NCBI RefSeq assembly: GCF_016587415.1
Contig: NZ_BNJI01000003.1
Span: 1,798,001 to 1,862,000 of the forward strand
DNA length: 64,000 bases
Source: Ktedonobacter sp. SOSP1-85
GTDB lineage: Bacteria; Chloroflexota; Ktedonobacteria; Ktedonobacterales; Ktedonobacteraceae
Reading direction: 5' to 3'
The position numbers were made by a program, and so were the translations under genes. The notes under the pieces are model-generated. The model had not been told where the DNA came from. It ran no database searches and was given only the letters and a program-made list of their open reading frames with translations. Every line of letters begins with the position of its first letter. Positions within the stretch are counted from its first letter, which is position 1. Positions 8,337 through 16,556 of this stretch are shown in pieces.

Positions 8337-9175
8337 GTTCATTGTGGCACTCAATAACCGCGTCTCCCGCGTTAGGAGTTGTGCTTGGCCTGACCCCTGT
8401 TATGCTTGTGCGTCAACGTTCTGAGAAAGAGAAACAGAGCGGGCACGCCCCTGACCGATCCCCATTTATTGTGCGTGTCATTCGGGCTGTGTCGCAGTGT
8501 GTGCTTCAGATTGGTTGCTGGCTTATCACCACCGCAGGAACCAGGATAACGGTGGAGGGGCTTGAGAACCTTCCAGAGAAGGGGTCACTCCTGATCGCAG
8601 CCAGGCACTATCATCACCTGTATGATGGCTGCATCCTCTTGCGCTGCATCCCCAGGCTCATGCATATTTTTGTGGCGCTGGATTGGATACGCACGCGCTG
8701 GCAACGCGTGCTCATGGAGTGGGCATGTACCATCCTCGCCTGGCCAACGGTCTTACGTACCGAACGACTCTTCTTAACCACAGATGGTCAGGAAGGAGAG
8801 AGTACTTTCCGAGTTGACGAGGCGAAGAAATATCTGAGAAACGCGGTCAAGGACGCGATGCTGCTCCTGCGCCATGGAGAGGGACTGGTAATCTTCCCCG
8901 AGGCCTACCCAAATGTCGATCCTGATCCTAATCCTAAAGATTGTGGCGCCGCTTTTCTCCCCTTCCGGGCGGGCTTTGTGCGCCTGGTGGAACTGGCAGA
9001 GCGGGACAAGCAGACGCGGGTTGCCATTGTCCCTACAGGTTTTTGCTATACGCCTGGCAAGCGGCGCTGGCAGGTGACACTGCGCCTGGGTACGCCGCTC
9101 TACCGGCAGGACTATGAAGGCGCCACCGCCCTTGCAAGCGCGATTGAGGAGCGTGTACAGGAGCTTTCCCACTAA
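8333..9175 (+). CDS. PlsC-type 1-acyltransferase, CruD-like position
   Basis: A 280-residue lysophospholipid acyltransferase-family protein. The family HX4D motif is replaced by ARHYHHLYDG (H-H-L-Y-D arrangement), and the glycine-rich block VIFPEAYPNVDPDPN corresponds to the FPEG motif with A in place of G. An N-terminal hydrophobic segment precedes the domain. The gene overlaps the glycosyltransferase by four bases. Coupled glycosyltransferase plus acyltransferase pairs make glycosyl-ester carotenoids (CruC/CruD in green sulfur bacteria, CrtQ/CrtO in staphylococci), so acylation of a sugar on a polyprenoid is the inferred role. An ordinary phospholipid role is the alternative. Confidence 0.78.
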   Translation: MSSLWHSITASPALGVVLGLTPVMLVRQRSEKEKQSGHAPDRSPFIVRVIRAVSQCVLQIGCWLITTAGTRITVEGLENLPEKGSLLIAARHYHHLYDGCILLRCIPRLMHIFVALDWIRTRWQRVLMEWACTILAWPTVLRTERLFLTTDGQEGESTFRVDEAKKYLRNAVKDAMLLLRHGEGLVIFPEAYPNVDPDPNPKDCGAAFLPFRAGFVRLVELAERDKQTRVAIVPTGFCYTPGKRRWQVTLRLGTPLYRQDYEGATALASAIEERVQELSH

Positions 9176-9182
9176 AAAGAGG

Positions 9183-9200
9183 ACCAGTCTTGCTACTGGT
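9183..9200. terminator. Short hairpin between convergent genes
   Basis: ACCAGT and ACTGGT arms of six bases with a six-base loop lie between the converging acyltransferase and XRE genes. It is weak and only positional evidence makes it a terminator. Confidence 0.3.
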
Positions 9201-10070
9201 TTAGGGGCGCACCGTTTCCATGGGACCGTATCCTTGCACCAGTAGCTGACGAATTTTCTCCCCTGTCTCCCCTTCTTTGATGGGCGTATACACAACCACC
9301 TTCAAATCTGGCTCATCGTACATCTGAAACATGAGATGCTCAAAGGCCAGGATACCTGCCTGGGGGTGTTTGAGCACCTTTTGACCCTCTGGCCCACGTA
9401 GCACCTCGTGATTGGACCACCACGCGCGAAATTCGGGGCTGATGGTTTGCAAATCGGCAATTAACTCCGTCATCCATGGATCACCGGGAAAACGTCCATA
9501 GCTCGTCCGAAATTGTGCTAGAATACGGCGTGCGTGCTTGTCCCAATCTATTATTCGTTGGCGATGAGAGGCAGAGGCAAAGGTGAGCCAGAGAATGTTG
9601 CGCTCGCGTGGCGTCATATGAGGAAAATCATACAACACGACGCGCGCGGCATCATTCCAGGCAACAATATCCCAGCGTGGTCCGATAGCGAAGGCTGGGC
9701 TGAGGTCAAGATGATCAAGAAAATGCTGCAAGGTCGCGCTGACCGTCTCGCGCAGTGAAGTTCCTTCTGGAGGTGGCTGCTGATGAGCCAGGAAGAAGAG
9801 ATGCTCGCGCTCGTTAGTATCCAGTTGGAGGGCTTGAACCAGACTTTCGAGCACCTGAATTGAAACGCTGATTGGGCGTCCCTGTTCCAGCCAGGTATAC
9901 CAATCCACGCTTACGCCCGCCAGTTGCGCCACTTCTGCGCGTCTCAATCCGGGCGTCCTCCGCCTCTCCCCACGTGGCAAGCCAACCGATTCAGGGGCAA
10001 TCCGTCCCCTTCTGGTGCGCAAAAAATCTCCGAGTTCCTGTACGCGTAATTGCTCCTGCTGGCTTGCCAT
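9201..10070 (-). CDS. XRE-family regulator with MmyB-like ligand-binding domain
   Basis: A 289-residue transcription factor. The N-terminal helix-turn-helix includes LGDFLRTRRGRI, RRTPGLRRAEVAQLAGVSVDWYTWLEQGR, which is the exact style of the MmyB/XRE group found next to dehydrogenase genes. The rest (about residues 110-289) is an MmyB-like PAS-type domain with FAIGPRWDIVAWNDAARVVLYDF and a C-terminal FMFQMYDEPDLKVVVYTP-like segment that in relatives binds fatty acids. It is divergent from an SDR gene with 150 bases between, containing a palindrome at 10098-10118. By family precedent it controls that SDR gene and itself. Confidence 0.9.
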   Translation of the reverse strand: MASQQEQLRVQELGDFLRTRRGRIAPESVGLPRGERRRTPGLRRAEVAQLAGVSVDWYTWLEQGRPISVSIQVLESLVQALQLDTNEREHLFFLAHQQPPPEGTSLRETVSATLQHFLDHLDLSPAFAIGPRWDIVAWNDAARVVLYDFPHMTPRERNILWLTFASASHRQRIIDWDKHARRILAQFRTSYGRFPGDPWMTELIADLQTISPEFRAWWSNHEVLRGPEGQKVLKHPQAGILAFEHLMFQMYDEPDLKVVVYTPIKEGETGEKIRQLLVQGYGPMETVRP

Positions 10071-10097
10071 GACTGCTCCCTTTAGCTATTGATGTTC

Positions 10098-10118
10098 CAT
10101 AGGAGTCCCACTCCTATG
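10098..10118. promoter_or_regulatory. Candidate operator CATAGGAGT-ccc-ACTCCTATG
   Basis: A perfect 9-bp inverted repeat with a 3-base spacer, placed 28 bases upstream of the XRE gene start and 103 bases upstream of the SDR start. Symmetry and position suggest a binding site for the divergent XRE regulator. Confidence 0.5.
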
Positions 10119-10220
10119 ATAAACGCTCGTCTGGTTCAAGAATACTTTTCATTATACACTTTCGCTGGGTTGAGGACGAGGTTTTACTGGCCCAGGACGA
10201 TATATCAAGGAGACAACAAT

Positions 10221-10949
10221 ATGGATATCAGCGGAAATACAATCATTGTGGTGGGGGGGAGTTCTGGCATGGGATTTGGCGTCGCTCAGGCTGCCCTGGC
10301 GAAAGGGGCTAAAGTAGTCATTGTGGGACGTTCTTCGGAGCGACTGGCCCAGGCTACTGAGAACCTGGCGGGCGGAGAGCGTGTAAAGTCGATCTCGGCC
10401 GATGTCACGCGTGAAGACGAGGTGCGCCACCTGTTTGAGATTGCCGGGAGCTTCGATCATCTTTTTGTCTCGGCTGCCTCTCATCTCGCTTACCAGCCAA
10501 TTCGCGACTTTGACCTGGAGGCTGCGCGCAAGACTATCGATGCGAAGCTTATCGCGGCGCTACTGCTCTCGAAATATGCCTCGCGGCAGATCAACGGGCA
10601 CGGCTCGATTACCTTTACGGCTGGAATCGCTGCTGAGCGCCCAATGGCAACAGCCGCACTTGTGGCAGCAGTCAATGGTGGTCTCTTCTCGTTTACCTAT
10701 GCCCTGGCCATTGGCCTGGCACCAGTACGTGTCAACACCATCTCCCCCGGCTGGATCGATACACCGATCTGGGAGACATCGGCCCTGGCAGCCAACAAAT
10801 CAGCCAATTTTGAGCAGATGGCGCAGCGTCTGCCAGCGGGCCGTATTGGCCGCCCCTCGGACATCGGTCATGCAGCCATCTTCCTGATGGAGAACGAGTT
10901 TACAACTGCGACTGTTTTGCCTGTAGACGGCGGTCATCGTTTGGTGTGA
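10221..10949 (+). CDS. SDR-family oxidoreductase lacking the YxxxK catalytic pair
   Basis: A 242-residue short-chain dehydrogenase/reductase. The Rossmann cofactor site is intact (VVGGSSGMGFGVAQAAL, then VIVGRSSERL and SADVTRED), and the C-terminal SPGWIDTPIW and VLPVDGGHRLV segments are typical. However, after SITFTAGIAAERP the position of the usual Y-x-x-x-K reads as AALVAAVNGGLFSFT, with no tyrosine or lysine in register. A divergent SDR subgroup with such an AAVNG segment is familiar; whether it is catalytic is unclear. ATG 10221 is chosen over the upstream frame because AAGGAG lies nine bases before it. It pairs divergently with the XRE regulator. Confidence 0.85.
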   Translation: MDISGNTIIVVGGSSGMGFGVAQAALAKGAKVVIVGRSSERLAQATENLAGGERVKSISADVTREDEVRHLFEIAGSFDHLFVSAASHLAYQPIRDFDLEAARKTIDAKLIAALLLSKYASRQINGHGSITFTAGIAAERPMATAALVAAVNGGLFSFTYALAIGLAPVRVNTISPGWIDTPIWETSALAANKSANFEQMAQRLPAGRIGRPSDIGHAAIFLMENEFTTATVLPVDGGHRLV

Positions 10950-10975
10950 AGTTTCTTCGCATATCTTTGGGCACC

Positions 10976-11046
10976 GCAGGTGCTACGCGCCATAGAAAAG
11001 AGAGAGGGCAAAGTCCTCTCTCTTTTCTATGGCGCGTAGCGCCTGC
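10976..11046. terminator. 32-bp inverted repeat, bidirectional terminator between SDR and rhodopsin genes
   Basis: Arms 10976-11007 and 11015-11046 pair with one G-T wobble and a 7-base loop. It separates two convergent genes and can act in both directions. Its outer part reads GCAGG..GCTACGCGCC and contains a GCGCCTGC motif related to the small palindrome found at other hairpins. Confidence 0.8.
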
Positions 11047-11060
11047 GCACAATATGTTTG

Positions 11061-11789
11061 TTACCACTGCGCGGCTACGCTGTTGATAGGAGCAGTCTCG
11101 CGTTCTGCTTCGAGGAGGACGCCAGGTTTGCTCAGAAGTACGAAGCCGAAGGCACCCTTGGCCAGGATGTCGAGAATCGCGTAGAGAATGACCTCAGGCA
11201 AGAGAGAGATGACGCCGAAGCCCTCGGTACCCAGGATCCAGACGATGGGGTAACAGACCCAAAGCGCGATGAGCATGATCGCCAGTGTGCTATAGTGGCG
11301 TTGCACGGGCCCGCTGCGTACATTTGCTTCTGGAGTAAGTTTGACTACAATAAAGTAGAGTACGGCCAGGAAGCCCGCACAACTTACAGCAAAGAACGCC
11401 CAGCGGAAGTTGCTGCGAATAAGCGAGGCACCCAGTCCTGAAACAATCATATATACATCGGCAGCAATCATGGTGCCGATGACAGCAAGCCGACTGGGGA
11501 AATTACGTGGTAAGGCAATCAAGGCCAGGTTCATGAGCAGGAGCGGCGTCGTAATTACCCAGTCAATGTAGCGGCCAAAGAGGATGACCTTCCCATTCAG
11601 TCCGATGCCACCATAACCGCTGGCCATGGTCATATATAAGGTGGCAGCGATCAATGTGATGAGAGCGGTGAGGTAGTAAAAGTGTTTGATTTCGGTACGC
11701 GCGCGAAATGAGCGGTAGGTAAAGACGAGTGTACAAAGGATCATGAGGAGCGACGTGACCCATAAGACGGTCACTGTAGCAGAATTCAT
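11061..11789 (-). CDS. Microbial (type I) rhodopsin, bacteriorhodopsin-like
   Basis: A 242-residue seven-helix retinal protein. Helix C reads RYIDWVITTPLLLMN: R73, D76 and T80 match bacteriorhodopsin R82, D85 and T89, while N87 replaces the proton donor D96, giving a D-T-N motif. Helix G has LDILAKGAFG with the Schiff-base lysine K211 and counter-ion D207. Helix D keeps D111 (BR D115), helix F has WVCYPIVW, and both proton-release glutamates are present (E189, E199 for BR E194, E204). Full-length similarity to the haloarchaeal type is striking. It is probably a light-driven proton pump with slow reprotonation, or a sensor; no transducer gene or carotene dioxygenase gene is visible nearby. It is monocistronic on the minus strand. 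Confidence 0.93.
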   Translation of the reverse strand: MNSATVTVLWVTSLLMILCTLVFTYRSFRARTEIKHFYYLTALITLIAATLYMTMASGYGGIGLNGKVILFGRYIDWVITTPLLLMNLALIALPRNFPSRLAVIGTMIAADVYMIVSGLGASLIRSNFRWAFFAVSCAGFLAVLYFIVVKLTPEANVRSGPVQRHYSTLAIMLIALWVCYPIVWILGTEGFGVISLLPEVILYAILDILAKGAFGFVLLSKPGVLLEAERETAPINSVAAQW

Positions 11790-12078
11790 AGATCTTCTCC
11801 TTTGCGCATAGACGCGTTACGTATTGTACAAAACGATGTACTTATGAAGCGCATATACGCGACTCTAGATACCTATGATGAGTCTGGCTAGCTCGAAAGC
11901 GGTGATCACTTGCATTATAAAGCGACAAAAAAGCTGCACAACACTGTCTCTTCACTCAACCTGGTTGCATTTTCGCCCTGGCTGTGCTATATTCCGGCAC
12001 CAGAGAGAGTAGTCAAAGGGCGAATATATGGGGAGACGAAATCTACTTGCCAGAGGTATTGAGAGGAAATAAAATATT

Positions 12079-12621
12079 TTGAAAAGTCCGCAACATAGGT
12101 GGTGGCAACCGCTAGTGAGTATCTGCATCCTGATTGGGATGGTTGCGCTGCTTGCCTGGGTACTGTATGTACCCTGGAATCGCACGCAGCAAGCACTCAT
12201 TGATGGTACAACCCAGATGGGTCCCCTGGCAACCTTTGTTACGCCGACCGCCACACCAACCCAGATGAAGACGACGCCTACTCCTACCGCCAGCGTCACT
12301 CCTGATATGCCTGTCAAAATCTATTGCGAGGTGACGAAGACTCAGGTCATCGACCGCAGGCCAAAGTACGATAATTTTGACTATTTTATCTATGCGACCC
12401 TACTTATACGCCAGAACGATCTCTCCTACATGCGCACAGGGCAAATTATTCGCATGCAATGGCTTCCCACATCGACGCCCATCGCGTTAGGCAGCCTCAA
12501 AGATATCCATCAGGGCGCAGTCTTACAGATAAGTGGGGCAATGGACCCTACTCTACTGCTCCATGTTAACCAGGTAGCGGTATTGACCGGGCACGTCGCC
12601 GTCAAACCTCCAACATACTAA
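12079..12621 (+). CDS. Membrane-anchored extracytoplasmic protein, unknown function
   Basis: A 180-residue protein I do not recognise. Residues about 10-31 form one hydrophobic segment (signal anchor), followed by a Thr/Pro-rich linker (TPTATPTQMKTTPTPTAS) and a globular C-terminal domain of about 100 residues beginning VKIYCEVTKTQVIDRRP. The architecture implies a domain held outside the membrane on a flexible stalk. The probable start is TTG 12079 with GAGGAAAT upstream. About 120 bases of repeat-rich DNA follow it. Function cannot be inferred. Confidence 0.6.
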   Translation: MKSPQHRWWQPLVSICILIGMVALLAWVLYVPWNRTQQALIDGTTQMGPLATFVTPTATPTQMKTTPTPTASVTPDMPVKIYCEVTKTQVIDRRPKYDNFDYFIYATLLIRQNDLSYMRTGQIIRMQWLPTSTPIALGSLKDIHQGAVLQISGAMDPTLLLHVNQVAVLTGHVAVKPPTY

Positions 12622-12629
12622 GATCTTAT

Positions 12630-12720
12630 TCCGAAACCCATCCCCATTCGGGGACCACCTAAAGGTGGCACGGCAAGCCTTCACTGGCGTGTCGAGCGCT
12701 TCGCGCTCAGGGTTTTCGGA
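12630..12720. repeat. Structured intergenic element with nested inverted repeats
   Basis: CCGAAACCC near 12631 can pair with GGGTTTTCGG near 12711, enclosing smaller hairpins (ACCACC-TAAA-GGTGG and GAGCGC-TTC-GCGCTC). It sits directly before the 101-bp palindrome 12747-12847. It may be a terminator or a second type of dispersed palindromic repeat. Confidence 0.4.
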
Positions 12721-12746
12721 GAAGTAGTAAATGAGTTGTAATGACA

Positions 12747-12847
12747 TGTAGGGTCCAGGTTGGCCTGGACTCCGAGCGAAGCGACCTTCCCGTACCTAAA
12801 GTATTGACCTGCGGGCTGGACGAGTCCAAGCTAGCCTGGATCCTACA
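12747..12847. repeat. 101-bp palindromic repeat, copy A
   Basis: It begins TGTAGGGTCC and ends GGATCCTACA; the outer 26 bases on each side are inverted repeats with few mismatches. It has the same 101-bp length, ends and internal CCTGCGGGC and GTCCAAGCTAGC segments as the copy at 17945-18045. It overlaps the last five bases of the glycosidase gene. Confidence 0.7.
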
Positions 12848-14768
12848 ATATTGTGAAAACCGCTCCGCTCTGTGGTGGCAGGGCAATCTCGATGCCTTGT
12901 TCAGTGAGGCGTGTGTTTGCCTGTCCGTGCGTTGCCAGGAGGCATGTATATTCGCGAGCCTTGCCAGGCTTGGGAAGAAGCAAGGTCTGTTGTGTATTAC
13001 TCAGGTTGAAGGTCACCAGGATATCGCCATAGATCAACGCATCTATATTGCTCGATGTTTGGGCATAGGCATAGGTTTTCTGCGCTACATCCAGGTGCAT
13101 GGCACGACGTTTTCCCTGCCGCAGAACTGGGAAGGCCTTCCTTATCTGAATAAGTGAGCGATAGAAGGAGAGCAGATCCTGGTTCCATTGTTCTGTAGCC
13201 CAGGGCATATCCTGACGAACGAGGGCATCACCACCAGCCATCGCTCCAATGTCTACGGAATGAGACATACCAACCTCAGTTCCATAGTAGATGACAGGTG
13301 TTGCGGTCAGGGTAAACTGGCAGAGAGCCGCCATTTTGAGGCGTTGGATATCCTGGTTGGCTACAAAGAGGAAGCGGTTCATGTCATGGTTATCCAGGAA
13401 GCTCACACGCTCTGGCGCCTGTGTCATAAATTGCTCATAGCTATAGAGGAATGTATCGAGCTTCTGGACACTCCAATCTTTGATCCCAAAGGTGTGGCGC
13501 AAGGCAGAGGCCAGGGGGAAATCGAGCAGCCCATCCAGTTTACCATGGAAGCGAGCCATGCTATCTGGCGTATCTGTCACCTCGCCTACCGTGATAGATT
13601 CAGGTGCGACCATGCGTGTGACCTGGCGGAACTCGGTCCAGAAATCCATGCTATGCCCAATCGCGTGATCGAGGCGAAAACCGTCTATTCCGTAGTCCTT
13701 TAACCATGTGACGGCACTCTCAAAAATATAGCGGCGAGCACCCCGACTATCAGTGCAAAAAGAGGGAAGCGAGGGAACCATGTCGAGGAAGCTACGATAG
13801 TTGTCAGGCCAGGCGTAGAAGGTAAACCAGTCGGCTGATTCCGCATCTTGATTCTGCTGAGCCTCAAGGAAGGCGGGATGATGCCAGGAGACATGGCTGG
13901 GAACAAAATCCAGGATAACACGCATCCCCTGAGCATGGGCGCGTTGCGTCAGCTCTTTGACATCCTCATTTGTCCCCAGCCTGGGATCGACGGTATTAAA
14001 ATCTATACCATCATAACGATGATAGGTCTCGGCCTGGTGAATTGGTGAGAGCCAGATACAGGTGACGCCTAGATCCGCTAGATAGGGCAGAGCGTCGATG
14101 ACACCCTGCAGCGTTCCACCATGCAGCGTCTGGAGATCAGGATTATGCGGGAAGGCGCCACCTGGTTCGCTGGTGCGAAAACGATCCATAAAGATCTGAT
14201 AAATAATGCCATCCTGGGTCCATTGTGGAAAATGAGGCGCCTCCGACTCAACGGTATAGGCGAAGGTAGTGACGGCTCGTGGACCCCGCTGGCGGTACCA
14301 GTGCCCCTGCCCATCTTGTGCCCAGACATCTGGCTCTTCCTGGCATGAATGGTGATACCAGCCGCCAATGCGGTAGCGGACAATGGTGTGTGCAGCTTGC
14401 GCGGGAAGAATGGCCCGCCAGCGCGTGAGGTAGCCAGCCTGCGTCTCCCAATCGACGCGCGCCTTTTCCAGTGGCAAGGTCATTGAGGAGGTATCTGGCA
14501 GACTTCCATCTGTGGTGTAGAAGAGGACGCTACGCTCCAAGGGATGATTTTCACCACTCGTTGCCCAGATCTCCACAGCTTGACCCGCCTGGGGAGCAGA
14601 AGGAATGAGAATATTGTCATGGCGAAACTGGTTCTGCTGAGCGAGAATGCGAGCTTCAATCTCAGGGACAGGTAAATCTCCGGGGGCGGAGGTAATATTA
14701 TCGGTCATTTCTGTTACCGCCGGCATTGGCAGCGTTTCATTCGTTACTTGCTCGGTCAGATCAGGCAT
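12843..14768 (-). CDS. GH13 alpha-amylase family glycosidase (neopullulanase/cyclomaltodextrinase-like)
   Basis: A 641-residue glycoside hydrolase. An N-terminal beta domain (about residues 45-180) is of the type seen in neopullulanases, followed by the TIM barrel from GIIYQIFMDRF. The GH13 conserved regions are visible: DFVPSHVSWHH (region I), GFRLDHA with the nucleophile Asp near residue 363 (II), ESITVGEVTD with the acid/base Glu near 395 (III), and FLDNHDMNRF near 459 (IV). A small C-terminal beta domain ends the protein. No signal peptide is seen, so it is probably cytoplasmic and degrades imported maltodextrins or cyclodextrins. ATG 14768 is chosen because AAGGA lies upstream; 23 extra codons are open 5'. 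Confidence 0.9.
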   Translation of the reverse strand: MPDLTEQVTNETLPMPAVTEMTDNITSAPGDLPVPEIEARILAQQNQFRHDNILIPSAPQAGQAVEIWATSGENHPLERSVLFYTTDGSLPDTSSMTLPLEKARVDWETQAGYLTRWRAILPAQAAHTIVRYRIGGWYHHSCQEEPDVWAQDGQGHWYRQRGPRAVTTFAYTVESEAPHFPQWTQDGIIYQIFMDRFRTSEPGGAFPHNPDLQTLHGGTLQGVIDALPYLADLGVTCIWLSPIHQAETYHRYDGIDFNTVDPRLGTNEDVKELTQRAHAQGMRVILDFVPSHVSWHHPAFLEAQQNQDAESADWFTFYAWPDNYRSFLDMVPSLPSFCTDSRGARRYIFESAVTWLKDYGIDGFRLDHAIGHSMDFWTEFRQVTRMVAPESITVGEVTDTPDSMARFHGKLDGLLDFPLASALRHTFGIKDWSVQKLDTFLYSYEQFMTQAPERVSFLDNHDMNRFLFVANQDIQRLKMAALCQFTLTATPVIYYGTEVGMSHSVDIGAMAGGDALVRQDMPWATEQWNQDLLSFYRSLIQIRKAFPVLRQGKRRAMHLDVAQKTYAYAQTSSNIDALIYGDILVTFNLSNTQQTLLLPKPGKAREYTCLLATHGQANTRLTEQGIEIALPPQSGAVFTIL

Positions 14769-15105
14769 AACACTGTGTTCCTTGAGATCTATATTTAACA
14801 ACTTGTATTTGTTGACCATCCAACAATTGACAGTCAAACTATATACAAGAAACGTGGGAATGTCAACCCAGAACCGCGTGTTTGTGCAGGTCTCCTATTC
14901 CTCTTGCGCGCTCTCGTGAAACTCTCACCATGAGAAGTTGCTCTAATAAGACAAGTGGTTATGTGGTGTGCCCTGGCAGTCGCAGGCTGCCAGGGCACAC
15001 TACACCACATAACCGAACGAGCGCCGCAGGCGCGAGGGGGCAAACCAACAGCTTGTATATCTGGTTACATACGTAGAAGATAGAACATAAGGATGTGCTA
15101 ATAAC
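14769..15105. other. Divergent intergenic region with a hairpin
   Basis: About 340 bases between the minus-strand glycosidase and the plus-strand hemolysin III gene. It holds the 14957-15014 inverted repeat with its GCGCCGCAGGCGC tail. I see no gene or RNA in the remainder. Confidence 0.6.
14957..15014. repeat. Inverted repeat with 5-base bulge, followed by GCGCCGCAGGCGC
   Basis: Left arm 14957-14979 pairs with 14987-15014 except for a five-base insertion in the right arm. The palindrome GCGCCGCAGGCGC follows at 15021-15033. Because it lies between divergent promoters, a terminator role is less obvious here than for the other members. Confidence 0.6.
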
Positions 15106-15801
15106 ATGGTTCAGGAACAAGTACCGTCGTTGGAGCAAGAGGTGCAAAAGGTCATCAAACCGTTGTTGCGAGGCTGGTCACACGCGCTGGCAGCCTTTGC
15201 CGCCCTTGTCTTAACGTTTCTCTTTTGCTGGCTCAGCCGTTCGGATGTGCCACGCCTCATTTCGCTGCTCGTCTTTGGTTTGAGTATGATGGAATTGTAC
15301 ACCGTAAGCGCCTTTTATCATATCGGAACCTGGAAGCCTGGTACACGCCATGTGCTTCGTGCTATCGATCACTCCAATATCTTTGTCCTGATCGCGGGCA
15401 CCTATACTCCACTCTGCTTCAATATTCTCAGCGGCTGGATACGTATCGCCCTGCTTGTGACGATCTGGACGCTCGCGTTTCTGGGTCTGGCCTTTACGGT
15501 AGTGCCCTATACTCTGCGCCTGCCACGCTGGATTGGGACCGTGCTCTATATTATCATGGGCTGGGTCGCGCTCCTGGCCTTTCCCGCCTTTCTAAGCGCG
15601 CTCTCCTGGACGTTTGTGGTAACCATGATTCTTGGCGGGGTCTCCTACACGCTGGGTGCGATTGTCTATGCTCTGCGCTGGCCCAATCCCTTCCCACGTG
15701 TCTTTGGCTTCCACGAGATCTTCCACCTGTTTGTCATCCTGGGAAGCGCAATCTTTGTCTTCTGCGTCTGGAAATGGGCGCTCCCTTTCCCGCGCCAGTA
15801 A
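15106..15801 (+). CDS. Hemolysin III/PAQR-family membrane protein
   Basis: A 231-residue seven-helix membrane protein of the YqfA/hemolysin III (PAQR) family. The metal-site residues of the family are visible: SAFYHIG with Ser and His, RAIDHSNIFVLIAGTYTP with Asp and His, and the C-terminal HEIFHLFVILG with two His. Eukaryotic PAQR proteins are zinc-dependent ceramidases or progestin/adiponectin receptors; the bacterial role is linked to membrane lipid homeostasis and not firmly known. AAGGA lies 12 bases before ATG 15106. It is followed 97 bases later by a phosphatase-like gene on the same strand. Confidence 0.92.
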   Translation: MVQEQVPSLEQEVQKVIKPLLRGWSHALAAFAALVLTFLFCWLSRSDVPRLISLLVFGLSMMELYTVSAFYHIGTWKPGTRHVLRAIDHSNIFVLIAGTYTPLCFNILSGWIRIALLVTIWTLAFLGLAFTVVPYTLRLPRWIGTVLYIIMGWVALLAFPAFLSALSWTFVVTMILGGVSYTLGAIVYALRWPNPFPRVFGFHEIFHLFVILGSAIFVFCVWKWALPFPRQ

Positions 15802-15898
15802 AAAATCTCCGCTAAAGAAGAAAGCCCCGCATGGACTCGACAATTTGTGCTATAACGTGCATACAAAAGAGTTGTAAAAGGCAAGGAAGGAAGCATAA

Positions 15899-16444
15899 AT
15901 GTTGACGCTCTTTTATTCACCTCATTCGACGAGCGTGGACAATGAGGCGGGACGGGCCTCGGGACACGCGGACGTGCCGCTCTCTGCATTGGGGAGGCAG
16001 CAGGCTGCGGAACTGAGAAAGCACTATGCGAGTGAGAAGATCGACGCTGTTTTTTGTTCCGATCTACAACGCGCGGTTGTGACGGCAAAGCTTCTCTTTG
16101 GCGAGCGTGGCTTGCCTGTGACACCAGATGCACGCCTGCGCGAGTTTGATTATGGCGAGATGACGCAGTATCCCAGGGAGCAGGTGGAGGGGGAGTTCCC
16201 ACGGCGCATCACAGAGCCTTTCCCAGGTGGCGAGAGCGCCTCTATGGTTGCCCAACGCGTGGGCACCTTTCTCCAGGATGTAGCGCGTGAGTATGACGGG
16301 AAAACAATTGTTGTAATTGGCCACCGGGCGACCATGTATGGGATTCGCTATTGGTGCGGTACCTCCACCCTGGAGGAGATTGTGAATACACCCTGGGAAT
16401 GGCGAGACATACCAATCTGGCGCTTTGAAATTAATCCTTGCTAA
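15899..16444 (+). CDS. Histidine phosphatase-superfamily protein with altered RHG motif
   Basis: A 181-residue protein of the phosphoglycerate mutase-like histidine phosphatase superfamily. The fold signatures are present: GRASGHADVPLSALGRQQAAELRKHY, VFCSDLQRAVVTAKLLF, LREFDYGEM and the second histidine in VVIGHRATMYG. The N-terminal R-H-G motif is instead SPHSTSVDNEAG: the catalytic His (residue 9) is kept but the neighbouring Arg is Pro and Gly is Ser. This could change or weaken phosphatase activity. AAGGAAGGA lies eight bases before ATG 15899. Its substrate is unknown. Confidence 0.8.
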   Translation: MLTLFYSPHSTSVDNEAGRASGHADVPLSALGRQQAAELRKHYASEKIDAVFCSDLQRAVVTAKLLFGERGLPVTPDARLREFDYGEMTQYPREQVEGEFPRRITEPFPGGESASMVAQRVGTFLQDVAREYDGKTIVVIGHRATMYGIRYWCGTSTLEEIVNTPWEWRDIPIWRFEINPC

Positions 16445-16556
16445 AGCACATGCGTCTGTTCTGTGATTAAATAGAGGTAGAAAAAATTGTATGAATGATA
16501 TGAACATCCTGGGAAGAAGTGATAGATATATACCCAGGAAGTGAGGTTGAGAGACC

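Noticed and set aside
11058..11441. 127-codon plus-strand frame opposite the rhodopsin gene
   Set aside because: The rhodopsin frame is unmistakable and the plus-strand frame shows only low-complexity polar sequence.
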